Source: Sulfurimonas hydrogeniphila
GTDB lineage: Bacteria > Campylobacterota > Campylobacteria > Campylobacterales > Sulfurimonadaceae
NCBI RefSeq assembly: GCF_009068765.1
Contig: NZ_CP035534.1
Location: 930,001 to 994,000, forward strand
Direction of reading: 5' to 3'
DNA: 64,000 bases
The translations under genes were made by a program, and so were the position numbers. A model generated the notes under the pieces. That model searched no databases. It was not told where the DNA came from and saw only the letters and a program-made list of their open reading frames with translations. Positions 26,841 through 37,077 of the stretch are shown here, in pieces. Position 1 is the stretch's first letter, and the number at the start of each line of letters is the position of its first letter.

Positions 26841-29800
26841 TTGAGTGCAAAACCTTCCTTTACACATTTACATCTTCATACAGAATACTCACTGTTAGAC
26901 GGTGCAAACAAACTCTCAAACCTTGTTTCAAGAGTCAAAGAACTTGGGATGACAAGTGTTGCTATGACAGATCACGGCAATATGTTTGGAGCTATTGATT
27001 TTTACAAGCAGATGAAAAATGCCGGACTCAAGCCTATTATCGGTATGGAAGGGTACATTCACAACGGTGAGACTCTTGGCGATAAAAGTACAAAACAGCG
27101 TTTTCATATCTGTTTATATGCCAAAAATAAAAAGGGATATGAAAATCTGATGTACCTCTCCTCCAAAGCCTTTATAGAGGGCTTTTACTATTTCCCGCGA
27201 ATCAACAAAAAAGAGCTGAGAGAACACAGTGAGGGGATTATCTGTACCTCTGCATGTCTTCAGGGAGAAGTAAACTGGCACCTAAATCTGCAAAATGAAA
27301 GAAATGTCAAAAACGGTGCGCTCGGATATGAGGGTGCTTTAGATGTCGCTCGGGAGTATCAGGATATTTTCGGTGATGATTTTTACCTTGAACTGATGCG
27401 TCACGGTATCGGGGATCAACTCTACATAGATGAGCAGATTTTAAAAATTTCCAAAGAAACAGGTATTAAAGTTGTGGCGACAAATGACACACACTATACC
27501 TATCCTGAAGATGCCCAGTACCATGAGGCCTTTATGTGCATAGGGATGAATAAACTTTATGATGATCCAAATCGTATGCGTCACTCGGTACATGAGTTTT
27601 ATATAAAATCTCCTGATGAGATGGCACGGCTTTTTGCCGATATTCCGGAAGCTTTAGAACATACGCAGGAAATTACAGACAAAATAGAAGATTTTGTACC
27701 CATTGTAAAATCACCGACACCGCCCAACTTTAAATTTACGCAGGAGTATGCAAAAGAAGAGGGGCTTGATATAGACTTTGAAGATGATCCCCCTTTACCT
27801 GAAAATGCCACAGAAGAAGAGAAAAAAAAGTGGATGAGTGCTGCTGATAAGAATGATGCTGAATTTTTCATTGTCAAATGCCGACAGGGACTCCAAAAGC
27901 GTCTGAAAATTGTTCCAAAAGAGAAGCATCAGGAGTATCGTGACAGGCTGGAATTTGAGATGAACATCATTAACTCTATGAAATTTCCCGGTTATATGAT
28001 GATTGTTTGGGACTTTGTTAAAGAGGCAAAGCGTCTGGGTATTGCAGTAGGTCCAGGACGGGGAAGTGCTGCCGGAAGCCTGGTTGCCTACTCTTTGGAG
28101 ATTACCGACATTGACCCGATGAAATACGACCTGCTTTTTGAGCGTTTTTTAAATCCTGAGCGTGTGAGTATGCCCGATATTGATATGGATTTTATGCAGG
28201 CGCGCCGCGGAGAAGTGATAGACTATGTCACAAAAAAATACGGGCGTAATCAGGTTGCCCAAATCATTACTTTTGGTTCTTTGCTTGCCAAGGGAGTCAT
28301 TCGGGATGTGGCACGTGTTTTGGATATGCCGCTTAGTAAAGCCGACCAGATGGCAAAACTTGTACCCGATGAACTCGGCATTACACTTAACGGTAAAACA
28401 AAAAACGGAGAGTTTAAAGAGGGTGCTTTTCAAAAAGAGCCAAAACTTCGAGAACTCATAGAGAGTGATCCTCAGGTCGGACGGGTTTGGGAATTTGCCA
28501 AAAAGCTTGAAGGGCTCAAGCGAAATGCAGGAATGCACGCTGCCGGTGTCGTTATAAGCAATGAAGAGTTATGGAAAAAAACACCTATATACAAGCCTTC
28601 CGGGGAAGATACCTTTGTCACACAGTATTCACTCAACTATATGGAAGATGTCGATTTAATCAAGTTTGACTTCTTGGGTCTAAAAACACTCGATGTTATT
28701 GACAATGCAATCAAACTCATTAAAAGAAGATACAACAAGGAGATAGACTGGCATCAGATAGACGAAAATGACAAAAATGTGTATGATGTCATTCAGACCG
28801 GTGAAACAGTCGGAATGTTTCAGATAGAATCATCCGGTATGCAGGATCTGAACCGTCGTTTAAAACCTTCAAACTTTGAGGATTTGATTGCGGTCCTGGC
28901 ACTGTATCGTCCGGGTCCTATGGAATCAGGGATGCTTGATGATTTCATCGAGCGTAAACACGGACGACAGGAAATTACCTATGTTTTTCCCGCACTTGAA
29001 GAGATACTCAAGCCTACCTACGGAGTTATAGTTTATCAAGAACAGGTTATGCAGATTGTGCAGACTATCGGTGGATTTTCTCTCGGTGGTGCAGATATTG
29101 TGCGCCGTGCCATGGGGAAGAAAAAAGTCGAGGAGATGCTTAAATACAACAAAGAGTTCTCCGAGGGTGCAGCCAAACAGGGGCTTGATTATAAAACGGC
29201 TTCAGAACTCTTTGATTTGATTGAAAAGTTTGCCGGATACGGTTTCAACAAATCACACTCGGCAGCCTATGCCATGGTTACTTTTCAAACGGCATGGCTC
29301 AAGACATATTATCCCAATGAATTTATGGCAGCACTTTTAACCTCAGACAAAGACAATACAGAAAAAGTAGTGCGCTATATAGATGAAGTCAAGCGAATGG
29401 GCATAGCACTTTCTCCTCCTGATATCTGTGACTCTTATTTGGAATTTTCTGCTATTACGAAAAATCAGCAGGAGATTATTTTGTTTGGTTTGGGCGGTAT
29501 AAAAGGGGTTGGAGAAGCAGCTATTTATGCCATGATAGAAGAGCGCGAAGAAAACGGCGACTATACCTCTTTGCAGGATTTTGTCAACAGAATCGAGCCA
29601 AGTAAAGTAAACAAGCGTGTTATTGAAGCCATTATAAAGTCAGGCGGATTTGACAGATACGGCTACTCACGAAAAGCACTCTTAGACCAGATAGAACTGA
29701 TTGTGGAGACGGCAAAAAAAGCGAGTGAAGCAAAGAAAAATGCAGTTGGTTCTCTTTTTGGAGATGATGAAGAGATTACAACCGTAAAACTCGAACTTAC

Positions 29801-30458
29801 AAACTCAGACGAATATGAACTCAAAGAGATTTTAGAGTTTGAAAAAGAGACTTTGGGATTTTATGTCTCCGGGCATCCGATGGATAATTTCAGACAAGAA
29901 TTGGATGAGCTAAATTATACACTCTCATCAGAACTTGAAAGCATCAAAGACGGCTCTTTTGCTATATTTATAGGAAAAGTAGAAGAGATAACGAAAAAAA
30001 TCTCTAAAAAAGGGAATCAGTTCGGTATTGTCAACCTGATGGACTTTCATGGAAATATTGAAATTATGCTTTTTTCCGATAAGCTCGAACAACTCAGTGA
30101 AATGGACTTGGAAGAACCTGTTGCTTTTAAGGCAAGAGTCACGCATACTGATTTTGGACCACGACTCAATGTTACAAAGCTAATGACACTCAAACAGGCA
30201 AAGAAAGAGACAAAAAAAGTAAAAACAGAGATTCAAGAAGCGCCGCCGGAGCCAATTAATTTGGCTGTACGACTGAGCAGTAATTTTGATGTACTGGAAA
30301 AACTTTATACGCTTATCAGGCAAAATCCGGGGAACAGACCGCTTAAAATTACCATAGTATCAAAACTGCACAATGTCGTCATAGATTCCGCCATACATGT
30401 AAATGCACAGCTCATAACTGCGCTTGAAGGCAATGAATTTGTGGATATAATAGGATAA
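26841..30458 (+). CDS. dnaE: DNA polymerase III alpha subunit DnaE
   Basis: 1205 residues from a TTG start with a GGAG site. The N-terminal PHP domain (HLHLHTEYSLLDGA), the palm with the catalytic aspartates (PDIDMDF), the fingers, the helix-hairpin-helix region and an OB-fold (about 985-1075) are all in the standard order of replicative C-family polymerases. It is the catalytic subunit of the replisome. A TATAAT box is at 26798-26803. The aminopeptidase gene starts 5 bp after its stop. Confidence 0.97.
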   Translation: MSAKPSFTHLHLHTEYSLLDGANKLSNLVSRVKELGMTSVAMTDHGNMFGAIDFYKQMKNAGLKPIIGMEGYIHNGETLGDKSTKQRFHICLYAKNKKGYENLMYLSSKAFIEGFYYFPRINKKELREHSEGIICTSACLQGEVNWHLNLQNERNVKNGALGYEGALDVAREYQDIFGDDFYLELMRHGIGDQLYIDEQILKISKETGIKVVATNDTHYTYPEDAQYHEAFMCIGMNKLYDDPNRMRHSVHEFYIKSPDEMARLFADIPEALEHTQEITDKIEDFVPIVKSPTPPNFKFTQEYAKEEGLDIDFEDDPPLPENATEEEKKKWMSAADKNDAEFFIVKCRQGLQKRLKIVPKEKHQEYRDRLEFEMNIINSMKFPGYMMIVWDFVKEAKRLGIAVGPGRGSAAGSLVAYSLEITDIDPMKYDLLFERFLNPERVSMPDIDMDFMQARRGEVIDYVTKKYGRNQVAQIITFGSLLAKGVIRDVARVLDMPLSKADQMAKLVPDELGITLNGKTKNGEFKEGAFQKEPKLRELIESDPQVGRVWEFAKKLEGLKRNAGMHAAGVVISNEELWKKTPIYKPSGEDTFVTQYSLNYMEDVDLIKFDFLGLKTLDVIDNAIKLIKRRYNKEIDWHQIDENDKNVYDVIQTGETVGMFQIESSGMQDLNRRLKPSNFEDLIAVLALYRPGPMESGMLDDFIERKHGRQEITYVFPALEEILKPTYGVIVYQEQVMQIVQTIGGFSLGGADIVRRAMGKKKVEEMLKYNKEFSEGAAKQGLDYKTASELFDLIEKFAGYGFNKSHSAAYAMVTFQTAWLKTYYPNEFMAALLTSDKDNTEKVVRYIDEVKRMGIALSPPDICDSYLEFSAITKNQQEIILFGLGGIKGVGEAAIYAMIEEREENGDYTSLQDFVNRIEPSKVNKRVIEAIIKSGGFDRYGYSRKALLDQIELIVETAKKASEAKKNAVGSLFGDDEEITTVKLELTNSDEYELKEILEFEKETLGFYVSGHPMDNFRQELDELNYTLSSELESIKDGSFAIFIGKVEEITKKISKKGNQFGIVNLMDFHGNIEIMLFSDKLEQLSEMDLEEPVAFKARVTHTDFGPRLNVTKLMTLKQAKKETKKVKTEIQEAPPEPINLAVRLSSNFDVLEKLYTLIRQNPGNRPLKITIVSKLHNVVIDSAIHVNAQLITALEGNEFVDIIG

Positions 30459-30462
30459 ACAG

Positions 30463-31725
30463 ATGAATAAACAAGATTTCAACGAAGGACTTTTAGGCTT
30501 TTTGGATGCTTCGCCTACGCCTTTTCATGCGACGCAAAATATGGCAATGATGTTTGAAAATGCAGGATTTATCAAGCTTGATGAAACAGATAAATGGGAA
30601 CTTAAAGCAGGACAAAAGTATTATGTCACACGCAATGGCTCTTCAATAATTGCCTTTACCTACCCAAAAACAGAAAAAAATTATGTGATGGTTGGGGCAC
30701 ATACCGATTCGCCAAACCTGAAACTCAAGCCAAATCCTGTAATAAAAGAGCATGGTGTGGTGAAATTCGGTGTTGAGCCTTACGGCGGACTGCTCTTAAA
30801 TCCCTGGTTTGACAGAGATTTGTCTTTAGCGGGTCGGGTAAGTTATCTTGATGCAAACAAGACTTTGCAAAGTATCTTGATTAATGTGCAAAAGCCAATC
30901 GCTGTTATTCCATCGCTAGCCATTCATTTGGACGACAAAGCCAACAAAGAGAGAACGGTGAACAAACAGACAGATATCTGTCCGGTTTTGAGCACAAATG
31001 AAGATTTTGATTTTGATGAATTTATTAAATGGCAGCTTGCAAACAACGGTATTGGAGATGTCGAAGAAATTTATGCAAGTGAGTTGAGCTTTTATGATAC
31101 ACAAAAAGCAGAATTTGTAGGGCTGCGGAATGATTTTATTGCAAGTGCGCGGCTTGATAATCTGCTGAGTTGTTACACAGGCATGGTTAGTATTTGCAGT
31201 GTAAATACAGACAAGCCTATGCTTTTCATCGCAAGTGACCATGAAGAGGTGGGGAGTGAATCGACGAGCGGAGCAGGGGGCAGTTTTTTAGAAAATACCC
31301 TGCACAGAATGTTTGATGATTATGAAGAGTATATGCAGATGACAAGAAGCTCTTTGATGATAAGTGCAGACAATGCCCATGCAATTCATCCAAATTACCC
31401 GGCAAAACATGACAGCAATCATGCCCCGCATATAAACAAAGGTGTTGTCATAAAAGTCAATGCAAATCAGCGATATGCCTCCAATGACAAAACAATAGCA
31501 AAGTTTAAGTATAACGCTTCATTGTTACATGTAAGGCTGCAAAATTTTGTGACAAGAAGCGATATGGGATGTGGCTCCACCATAGGACCCATCACGGCTT
31601 CGCGTTTAGGAATAGACACCATAGATGTAGGACTGCCAACCTGGGCAATGCATTCCATACGCGAACTTGCCGGCAGTGATGATGCACATGATTTGTATAA
31701 AATTTTGACAGGACTCAGTGCTTAA
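30463..31725 (+). CDS. M18 family aminopeptidase
   Basis: 420 residues of the aspartyl aminopeptidase (M18/ApeB) family. Metal and catalytic landmarks are GAHTDSPNLKLKP, ASARLDNLLSC, IASDHEEVGSESTSGAGG, SADNAHAIHPNYP and TWAMHSIRELAG. It is a cytoplasmic dizinc exopeptidase that typically removes N-terminal acidic or neutral residues and works in peptide turnover. It follows dnaE by 5 bp, and its stop TAA shares its last A with the next gene's ATG. Confidence 0.93.
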   Translation: MNKQDFNEGLLGFLDASPTPFHATQNMAMMFENAGFIKLDETDKWELKAGQKYYVTRNGSSIIAFTYPKTEKNYVMVGAHTDSPNLKLKPNPVIKEHGVVKFGVEPYGGLLLNPWFDRDLSLAGRVSYLDANKTLQSILINVQKPIAVIPSLAIHLDDKANKERTVNKQTDICPVLSTNEDFDFDEFIKWQLANNGIGDVEEIYASELSFYDTQKAEFVGLRNDFIASARLDNLLSCYTGMVSICSVNTDKPMLFIASDHEEVGSESTSGAGGSFLENTLHRMFDDYEEYMQMTRSSLMISADNAHAIHPNYPAKHDSNHAPHINKGVVIKVNANQRYASNDKTIAKFKYNASLLHVRLQNFVTRSDMGCGSTIGPITASRLGIDTIDVGLPTWAMHSIRELAGSDDAHDLYKILTGLSA

Positions 31726-32708
31726 TGGCATCTATTACACCGCAGGAACTTAATGTTCTTATTCAGCAGACTTATAAGGTTGAGAATGAGTTTAATGAGT
31801 TAAAGGCCTCGTATGCACACCTGCAGGATACTGTTGAAAAGGTTGTTGAATTTCTCCCTAATGCTATTTGGATTCTTAACAGTGATAACACTGTTTTTTT
31901 GCAAAATTCCCATGCAAGAGAGTTATGGGAGCTTTTAAAGCTTTTGGAGTACCGTGATGAAGATTATGAAATTACTTTTAATGCACACTCCTACCTTGTC
32001 AAGAGTTCTACCTATAAAGACAAAGTGATGCTCTCTGCAACAGATATTACAGAACAAAAGCGAAAAGAAAATCTTGCCACTATGGGACAGATGGCAGCCC
32101 ACCTTTCCCATGAAATACGGAACCCTATAGGTGCGATTTCTTTGATGAGTTCGACACTTAAAAAACGGGTACTTCCTGAAAATATTCCAATAGTCGAAGA
32201 GATACAAAAATCAGTTTATAGAATTGAGCGAATCATTAAAGCGACACTGATGTTTTCAAAAGGTGTGCAGACACAAAAAGATCTTATACCGTGGAGTCAG
32301 CTCAAAGAGTCTCTGGATATGGCGATAGCCTATTACGGATATTCAAAAGAGATAGAGTTTGTTTTTCCAAAAGAGGATTTTTTTATGCATGCAGACAAAG
32401 ATTTACTTGAAATGCTGTTTGCAAACTTTATCACCAATGCCATTGATGCGATAGAAGAGGATGAAAACGAAGAGGGAAGGGTTGAAATAACCTATGAAAA
32501 TGATGGAATATATCACATCTTTAAGATATATGACAGTGGTGTGGCTATAGATAATGAAAAAGAGCTTTTTGAAGCATTTAAAAGCACAAAGCTCAAAGGC
32601 AACGGTTTAGGACTTGTTCTTTCCCGTCAGATTGCCGAGGCACACGGCGGAAGTGTAAATTTATGCACTGTGCAGAAAAAATGTTTTGAAGTGAAAATTA
32701 AAATGTAA
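31725..32708 (+). CDS. flgS: Cytoplasmic sensor histidine kinase, FlgS-like
   Basis: 327 residues without membrane segments. A coiled coil leads into a PAS-like domain (about 40-110), then HisKA with LSHEIRNPIGAISL (His129), an N box (FITNAIDAIEE) and a glycine box (GNGLGLVLS). The layout and the AAHLSHEIRNP region match FlgS, which in Campylobacter and Helicobacter senses assembly of the flagellar export apparatus and phosphorylates FlgR to switch on RpoN-dependent rod/hook genes. flgR is not in the window, so the name rests on resemblance. Confidence 0.72.
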   Translation: MASITPQELNVLIQQTYKVENEFNELKASYAHLQDTVEKVVEFLPNAIWILNSDNTVFLQNSHARELWELLKLLEYRDEDYEITFNAHSYLVKSSTYKDKVMLSATDITEQKRKENLATMGQMAAHLSHEIRNPIGAISLMSSTLKKRVLPENIPIVEEIQKSVYRIERIIKATLMFSKGVQTQKDLIPWSQLKESLDMAIAYYGYSKEIEFVFPKEDFFMHADKDLLEMLFANFITNAIDAIEEDENEEGRVEITYENDGIYHIFKIYDSGVAIDNEKELFEAFKSTKLKGNGLGLVLSRQIAEAHGGSVNLCTVQKKCFEVKIKM

Positions 32709-32789
32709 GTTAAAAAGGCGTGATTGTTTTTAGGTTAGTTTATTATTATCTTATTGCAAGTATAATAATTTTTTTTTAAAAGGTTAAAC

Positions 32790-35700
32790 ATGAAAAAAAT
32801 TCTCTCTTTAATTGGTTCAATGCATACGATGGCAATTTTAATGCTTATTTTTGCATTTACAATAGGGTATGCAACGATAGTTGAAAATGACTATGGAACG
32901 ATGACTGCAAAAGCAGAAATCTATAATGCACGATGGTTTGAGGTTTTGCTGGGTTTATTGGCTTTGAATCTTTTGTATAATATCTATCGATTTAAGATGT
33001 ACAAACTCTCTAAAGCGCCTATTTTTATCTTTCATATTGCGTTCTTGGTGATATTGGTCGGTGCGGCAGTGACGCGGTATTTTGGTTATGAAGGGACTAT
33101 GCATATTCGTGAAGGAGGCAGTGCTTCTTCAATTGTAAGTGCTGATCCCTATATAAGCATAAAAGTCAGTAACGGCAGTGACACAAAAAAATTCTCTAAA
33201 GTTTTATATCTTTCAAAAAGAGGAAATAATGATTTTGAGGCGTATTTGAAGCTTGAGAATAAAAAGGTTGATGTGAAGCTTGTAGAGTACATTCCTAATG
33301 CCATAGAAACTTTGGTGGCAGACAAAAACGGCAAGGCAATAGCAAAACTTATGGTTACAGGCAGTGGACAGGGAAAACCTGTAGCACTTGAAGAGGGCAA
33401 GTTTTATAATGCGGGAAGTTTTATTCTGGATTTTAATTCAGGCGAACATTTTGATAAACCGGTTTTGTTTTTGTATATAAAAGACGGCAGGTTGTACCTG
33501 AAGCATGATATGAAACTTTCTTACTTAAAAATGGCTGACCGATCCAGAGGCAGTTTGGATGCAAATGATCATGAAGCGCTTCAGACAAGAGTTCTTTACA
33601 GCAGTGATTTAGGCGGTTTTGTTTTGCGTGATTTTATGCTGCATGCACATAAAAAAGTGGTTTCAAACCCAAAATCCATACTGCGGGCTTCCGGTGTAGA
33701 TGCGCTTAAATTTTTGGTTCACAGTGGCGATAAACAAAAAGAAGTCCTGGTATACTCACAAAAAGGTATGCTTGGTGTTCCCAGTGAAGTGGATATAAAT
33801 GGTTTACATGTAAGTGTTGCCTATGGTTCAAAAGAGATAAAAATTCCTTTTACCTTAAAACTTTTGGATTTCCAGCTTGACAGATATCCGGGATCTATGA
33901 GTCCGGCATCGTATGCAAGTGAAGTGGAACTTATAGACAAGGAAATGGGAATTGATATGAAATACAGAATATATATGAATCATATTTTGGAACACAGAAA
34001 TTACAGATTTTTCCAATCTTCTTATGATATGGATGAAAAAGGAACAATTTTGTCAGTAAACCATGACCCAGGAACACTGCCGACATATATAGGGTATTTT
34101 TTACTGGCACTCGGAATGTTTTGGGCACTCTTTTCCAAAAAACACAGATTTGCCAAACTTTCGGCAAAAGCAAAAAAAGCGAGTGAGTGTAAAATAGTTC
34201 CGGCATTGTTGATTGCAGGTTTGGCATTTGCAGTGACACCGGCAAAAGCCGCTGAACTTGATCCGGCTATAAAAACCATACTTTCTTTTGATGAAGAGCA
34301 TGCACAAAAATTTGGACATTTGATAGTGCAGGATACACAAGGACGCATGAAGCCGATAGATACACTTGCTTTGGAAGTATTGGCAAAAATACACAGAAGT
34401 TCTACATTGCAAGTCGGAGAAACAGAGTTAAGTGCAAATCAGGTAATCCTGGGCATGATGATACGACCGGATGTTTACAAAGACATAAAACTTATTCGAA
34501 CGGGTGATGAAAGAATAAATGAGGCCATAGGAATAAAAAAAGATGCAAAATATGCCTCTTTTGCACAGTTTTTTCAGGATCCTGCAGGTATGCGGGGTTA
34601 CAAGCTTTTGTCTCTTGTTGAACAGGCTTCAAGAAAAGCTCCAAAAGACAGAAACAAGTTAGACAAAGCTGCCTTGAAAATTGATGAAAAAGTAAATGTT
34701 GTTTATATGGTTTTTACAGGTTCACTGTTGAAAATATGGCCAAAACCGAATGACCTTAATAACAAATGGTATGCAACAATTGAGGCTTTAAAAACATTTG
34801 ATGCTTCTCAGGCTGAAAAAGTCAGAATGATTGCGATAGCCTATTTCACAGCTGTCGATGCTGCTCTTTCAAACGGAGAATGGAAAATCGCTGATGCAGG
34901 ATTGAAAAAGATAGACGAATATCAGAGGTTCTACGGTTCTGCTGTCTATCCGAGTGAAAATAAAATAAAAGCAGAGATTTTTTACAACCACTCAAATGTT
35001 TTTGAAATTCTTTGGCCATTGTATTTCATTATGGGCTTTGTATTGTTGATTTTAAGTTTTGTGAAAATTTTAAAACCGAAATTTCAAATGCAAAAAATTA
35101 CAAAAGTTTCTTTGGGACTTTTAGGTATCTTTTTTATTGCACATACTTTGGGTCTTGCACTGCGATGGTACATATCGGGACATGCTCCATGGTCAAACGG
35201 TTTTGAATCAATGACATATATTGCATGGGCAACGGTTCTGGCAGGATTTATTTTTTCCAAGCAGTCTCCTATTACGCTGGCATCTACGTCAATTTTGGCA
35301 GGTCTGATTCTGTTTGTGGCACATTTGAGCTGGATGAACCCGCAGATTACCAATCTTGTGCCTGTACTTAATTCTTACTGGTTGAGTATACATGTATCAA
35401 TGATTACGGCAAGTTATGGTTTTCTGGGGCTTGGAGCATTGCTTGGATTTATCACCCTGTTGCTGTTTATTGTAAAAAATGACAAAAATGACAAGCAGAT
35501 TTCGCTCTCTATTAAAGAGTTGAATGCCATTAACGAAATGAGTTTGATCATCGGGCTTGTTTTGTTGACAGTCGGAAACTTTTTAGGCGGTGTCTGGGCA
35601 AATGAATCCTGGGGCCGATACTGGGGATGGGATCCAAAAGAGACATGGGCACTGGTGACTATTTTAGTCTATGCCGTTGTTATCCATGTACGGTTTATTA

Positions 35701-35912
35701 AATCTATTTACAATGACTTTAATTACAGTGTAATCTCGCTCTTGGCATTTACATCGGTTTTGATGACATATTTCGGAGTGAATTATTATCTTGCGGGTAT
35801 GCACTCGTATGCAAAAGGGGATCCGGTACCTATTCCTGACTTTGTTCCGGTAACCTATGCAATAGTGTTTATAATTATTGCACTTGCTTTTAGAAACAGA
35901 AAATTAGCATAG
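32790..35912 (+). CDS. ccsBA: Fused cytochrome c synthetase CcsBA (system II)
   Basis: 1040 residues. The N-terminal half is ResB/CcsB-like: three membrane segments within the first 100 residues, a large periplasmic domain, then another membrane pair. The C-terminal part is CcsA, with many helices and the heme-handling WWD segment around residue 943 (GRYWGWDPKETWA) and conserved histidines (for example HAPWSNGFESM). It exports heme and attaches it to CxxCH motifs, serving SoxXA, SorB and the pentaheme protein encoded here. A single fused gene is typical of Campylobacterota. Promoter: TATAAT at 32761-32766. Confidence 0.95.
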   Translation: MKKILSLIGSMHTMAILMLIFAFTIGYATIVENDYGTMTAKAEIYNARWFEVLLGLLALNLLYNIYRFKMYKLSKAPIFIFHIAFLVILVGAAVTRYFGYEGTMHIREGGSASSIVSADPYISIKVSNGSDTKKFSKVLYLSKRGNNDFEAYLKLENKKVDVKLVEYIPNAIETLVADKNGKAIAKLMVTGSGQGKPVALEEGKFYNAGSFILDFNSGEHFDKPVLFLYIKDGRLYLKHDMKLSYLKMADRSRGSLDANDHEALQTRVLYSSDLGGFVLRDFMLHAHKKVVSNPKSILRASGVDALKFLVHSGDKQKEVLVYSQKGMLGVPSEVDINGLHVSVAYGSKEIKIPFTLKLLDFQLDRYPGSMSPASYASEVELIDKEMGIDMKYRIYMNHILEHRNYRFFQSSYDMDEKGTILSVNHDPGTLPTYIGYFLLALGMFWALFSKKHRFAKLSAKAKKASECKIVPALLIAGLAFAVTPAKAAELDPAIKTILSFDEEHAQKFGHLIVQDTQGRMKPIDTLALEVLAKIHRSSTLQVGETELSANQVILGMMIRPDVYKDIKLIRTGDERINEAIGIKKDAKYASFAQFFQDPAGMRGYKLLSLVEQASRKAPKDRNKLDKAALKIDEKVNVVYMVFTGSLLKIWPKPNDLNNKWYATIEALKTFDASQAEKVRMIAIAYFTAVDAALSNGEWKIADAGLKKIDEYQRFYGSAVYPSENKIKAEIFYNHSNVFEILWPLYFIMGFVLLILSFVKILKPKFQMQKITKVSLGLLGIFFIAHTLGLALRWYISGHAPWSNGFESMTYIAWATVLAGFIFSKQSPITLASTSILAGLILFVAHLSWMNPQITNLVPVLNSYWLSIHVSMITASYGFLGLGALLGFITLLLFIVKNDKNDKQISLSIKELNAINEMSLIIGLVLLTVGNFLGGVWANESWGRYWGWDPKETWALVTILVYAVVIHVRFIKSIYNDFNYSVISLLAFTSVLMTYFGVNYYLAGMHSYAKGDPVPIPDFVPVTYAIVFIIIALAFRNRKLA

Positions 35913-35955
35913 AAATACCAGATTTTAGGCAAGCTTAAAACCTTGGTTTTAAACG

Positions 35956-36019
35956 CAATGCTATTAAGTTAAGCGACTTTTTTGGAACCCGTACTTTAGT
36001 ACGGGCTTTGTGTCTTTCA
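35956..36019. repeat. Left-end copy of the dispersed palindromic repeat
   Basis: CAATGCTATTAAGTTAAG followed by TTTTTTGGAACCCGTACTTT and GTACGGGCTTTGTGTCTTTC matches the left half of the 785-920 element with only a few differences. CCCGTACT/AGTACGGG here forms a perfect 8 bp stem. The right terminal repeat is absent. It lies between ccsBA and the DUF2461 gene. Confidence 0.7.
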
Positions 36020-36072
36020 TGACTAAGTTTTAGTTTGACACATATATTTGTAATGTAAAAAAGGAAATACCT

Positions 36073-36777
36073 TTGGAGTTTACAGGTTTTAGTAAAAAAA
36101 CACTGCCGTTTTTGGCAGCAATTCGAAAAAACAACAACAAAGAGTGGTTTTCGGCTCATAAACAGGAGTACGAAACACTCATTCTCAATCCCTCCCGTGC
36201 TTTTGTCACAGAGATGGGAGAGCATCTGCAGGCACTTGAACCATCCATAAACGCAATACCAAAAATCAACAAATCTCTGTATAGAATCTACCGTGATTCA
36301 AGACGTCCAAATGCGCTTGCCATGCCTATAAAAGAGCGCATCGGCATAATATTTTGGCAGGGAAACAGCAAGAGAATGCAAAGCTCCTCTTTTTATCTGC
36401 ACTTTTCGCCTGAAGAACTTTATGTAGCCGTGGGTGTACGCTGGTTTGAAAAACCGATGCTTGATGCTTTTCGGCAAACCATTAAAAATGATGCCAAACG
36501 TGCCGAACTCGCAAATATACTTAAAGTTATCAAAGCAAAAAACAAAAACTACACCCATCTTGAAAAAGGCTATAAGCGTTTTCCTAAAGGATTTCATGCT
36601 GATATGGAACATGCTGATTTGAGCCTTTATAAAGGTATGGCAACCTATACGATACTCGACCCGCATCTTATAGAAGACGGGGAGAAGCTTATAAACAGGC
36701 TTTATGAAATTTATGAAGATATGCTGCCTCTGCAACAGTTTATGTATGAAGTCAGCCTGAGAGTCGAAGATGAGTAA
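36073..36777 (+). CDS. DUF2461 (TIGR02453) family protein
   Basis: 234 residues from a TTG start with AAGGA at 36061-36065. The sequence FLAAIRKNNNKEWFSAHKQEYE, RDSRRPNALAMPIKERIG and SFYLHFSPEELYVAVGVRWFE fits the DUF2461 family, whose biochemical role is unknown. It is soluble, with no signal peptide. It overlaps the cupin gene by 8 bp. Confidence 0.8.
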   Translation: MEFTGFSKKTLPFLAAIRKNNNKEWFSAHKQEYETLILNPSRAFVTEMGEHLQALEPSINAIPKINKSLYRIYRDSRRPNALAMPIKERIGIIFWQGNSKRMQSSSFYLHFSPEELYVAVGVRWFEKPMLDAFRQTIKNDAKRAELANILKVIKAKNKNYTHLEKGYKRFPKGFHADMEHADLSLYKGMATYTILDPHLIEDGEKLINRLYEIYEDMLPLQQFMYEVSLRVEDE

Positions 36778-37069
36778 TATTTTTGATTATGAGCTGCCTG
36801 AACCTGACAGTGAGAAATTTCAAACACTTTTAAAAAAGAAAAATGTAGAAATAAAAACTATAGTAAGCAACACCCTGAAAACTCCGCAAACCTTTGTTGA
36901 GGAGAGAGATGAATGGCTTGTCGTTCTCAAAGGTTGTGCAAAATTGGAAATAAATGGTATAGTACACAAATTAAAAAGCGGTGATACTCTGTTTATAGCT
37001 GCAAATACAAAGCATACACTTCTCAAAACAAAAAAAGTCGTTGTCTGGCTGAGTGTATATATACAATAG
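36770..37069 (+). CDS. Small cupin-domain protein
   Basis: 99 residues forming one cupin barrel: EERDEWLVVLKGCAKLEING is cupin motif 1 without the usual histidine pair, and GDTLFIAANTKHTL is motif 2 with a retained histidine. Metal binding is therefore uncertain. It starts inside the end of the DUF2461 gene and is followed 8 bp later by hemH, so the three are co-transcribed. Confidence 0.8.
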   Translation: MSNIFDYELPEPDSEKFQTLLKKKNVEIKTIVSNTLKTPQTFVEERDEWLVVLKGCAKLEINGIVHKLKSGDTLFIAANTKHTLLKTKKVVVWLSVYIQ

Positions 37070-37077
37070 GAAGTAGA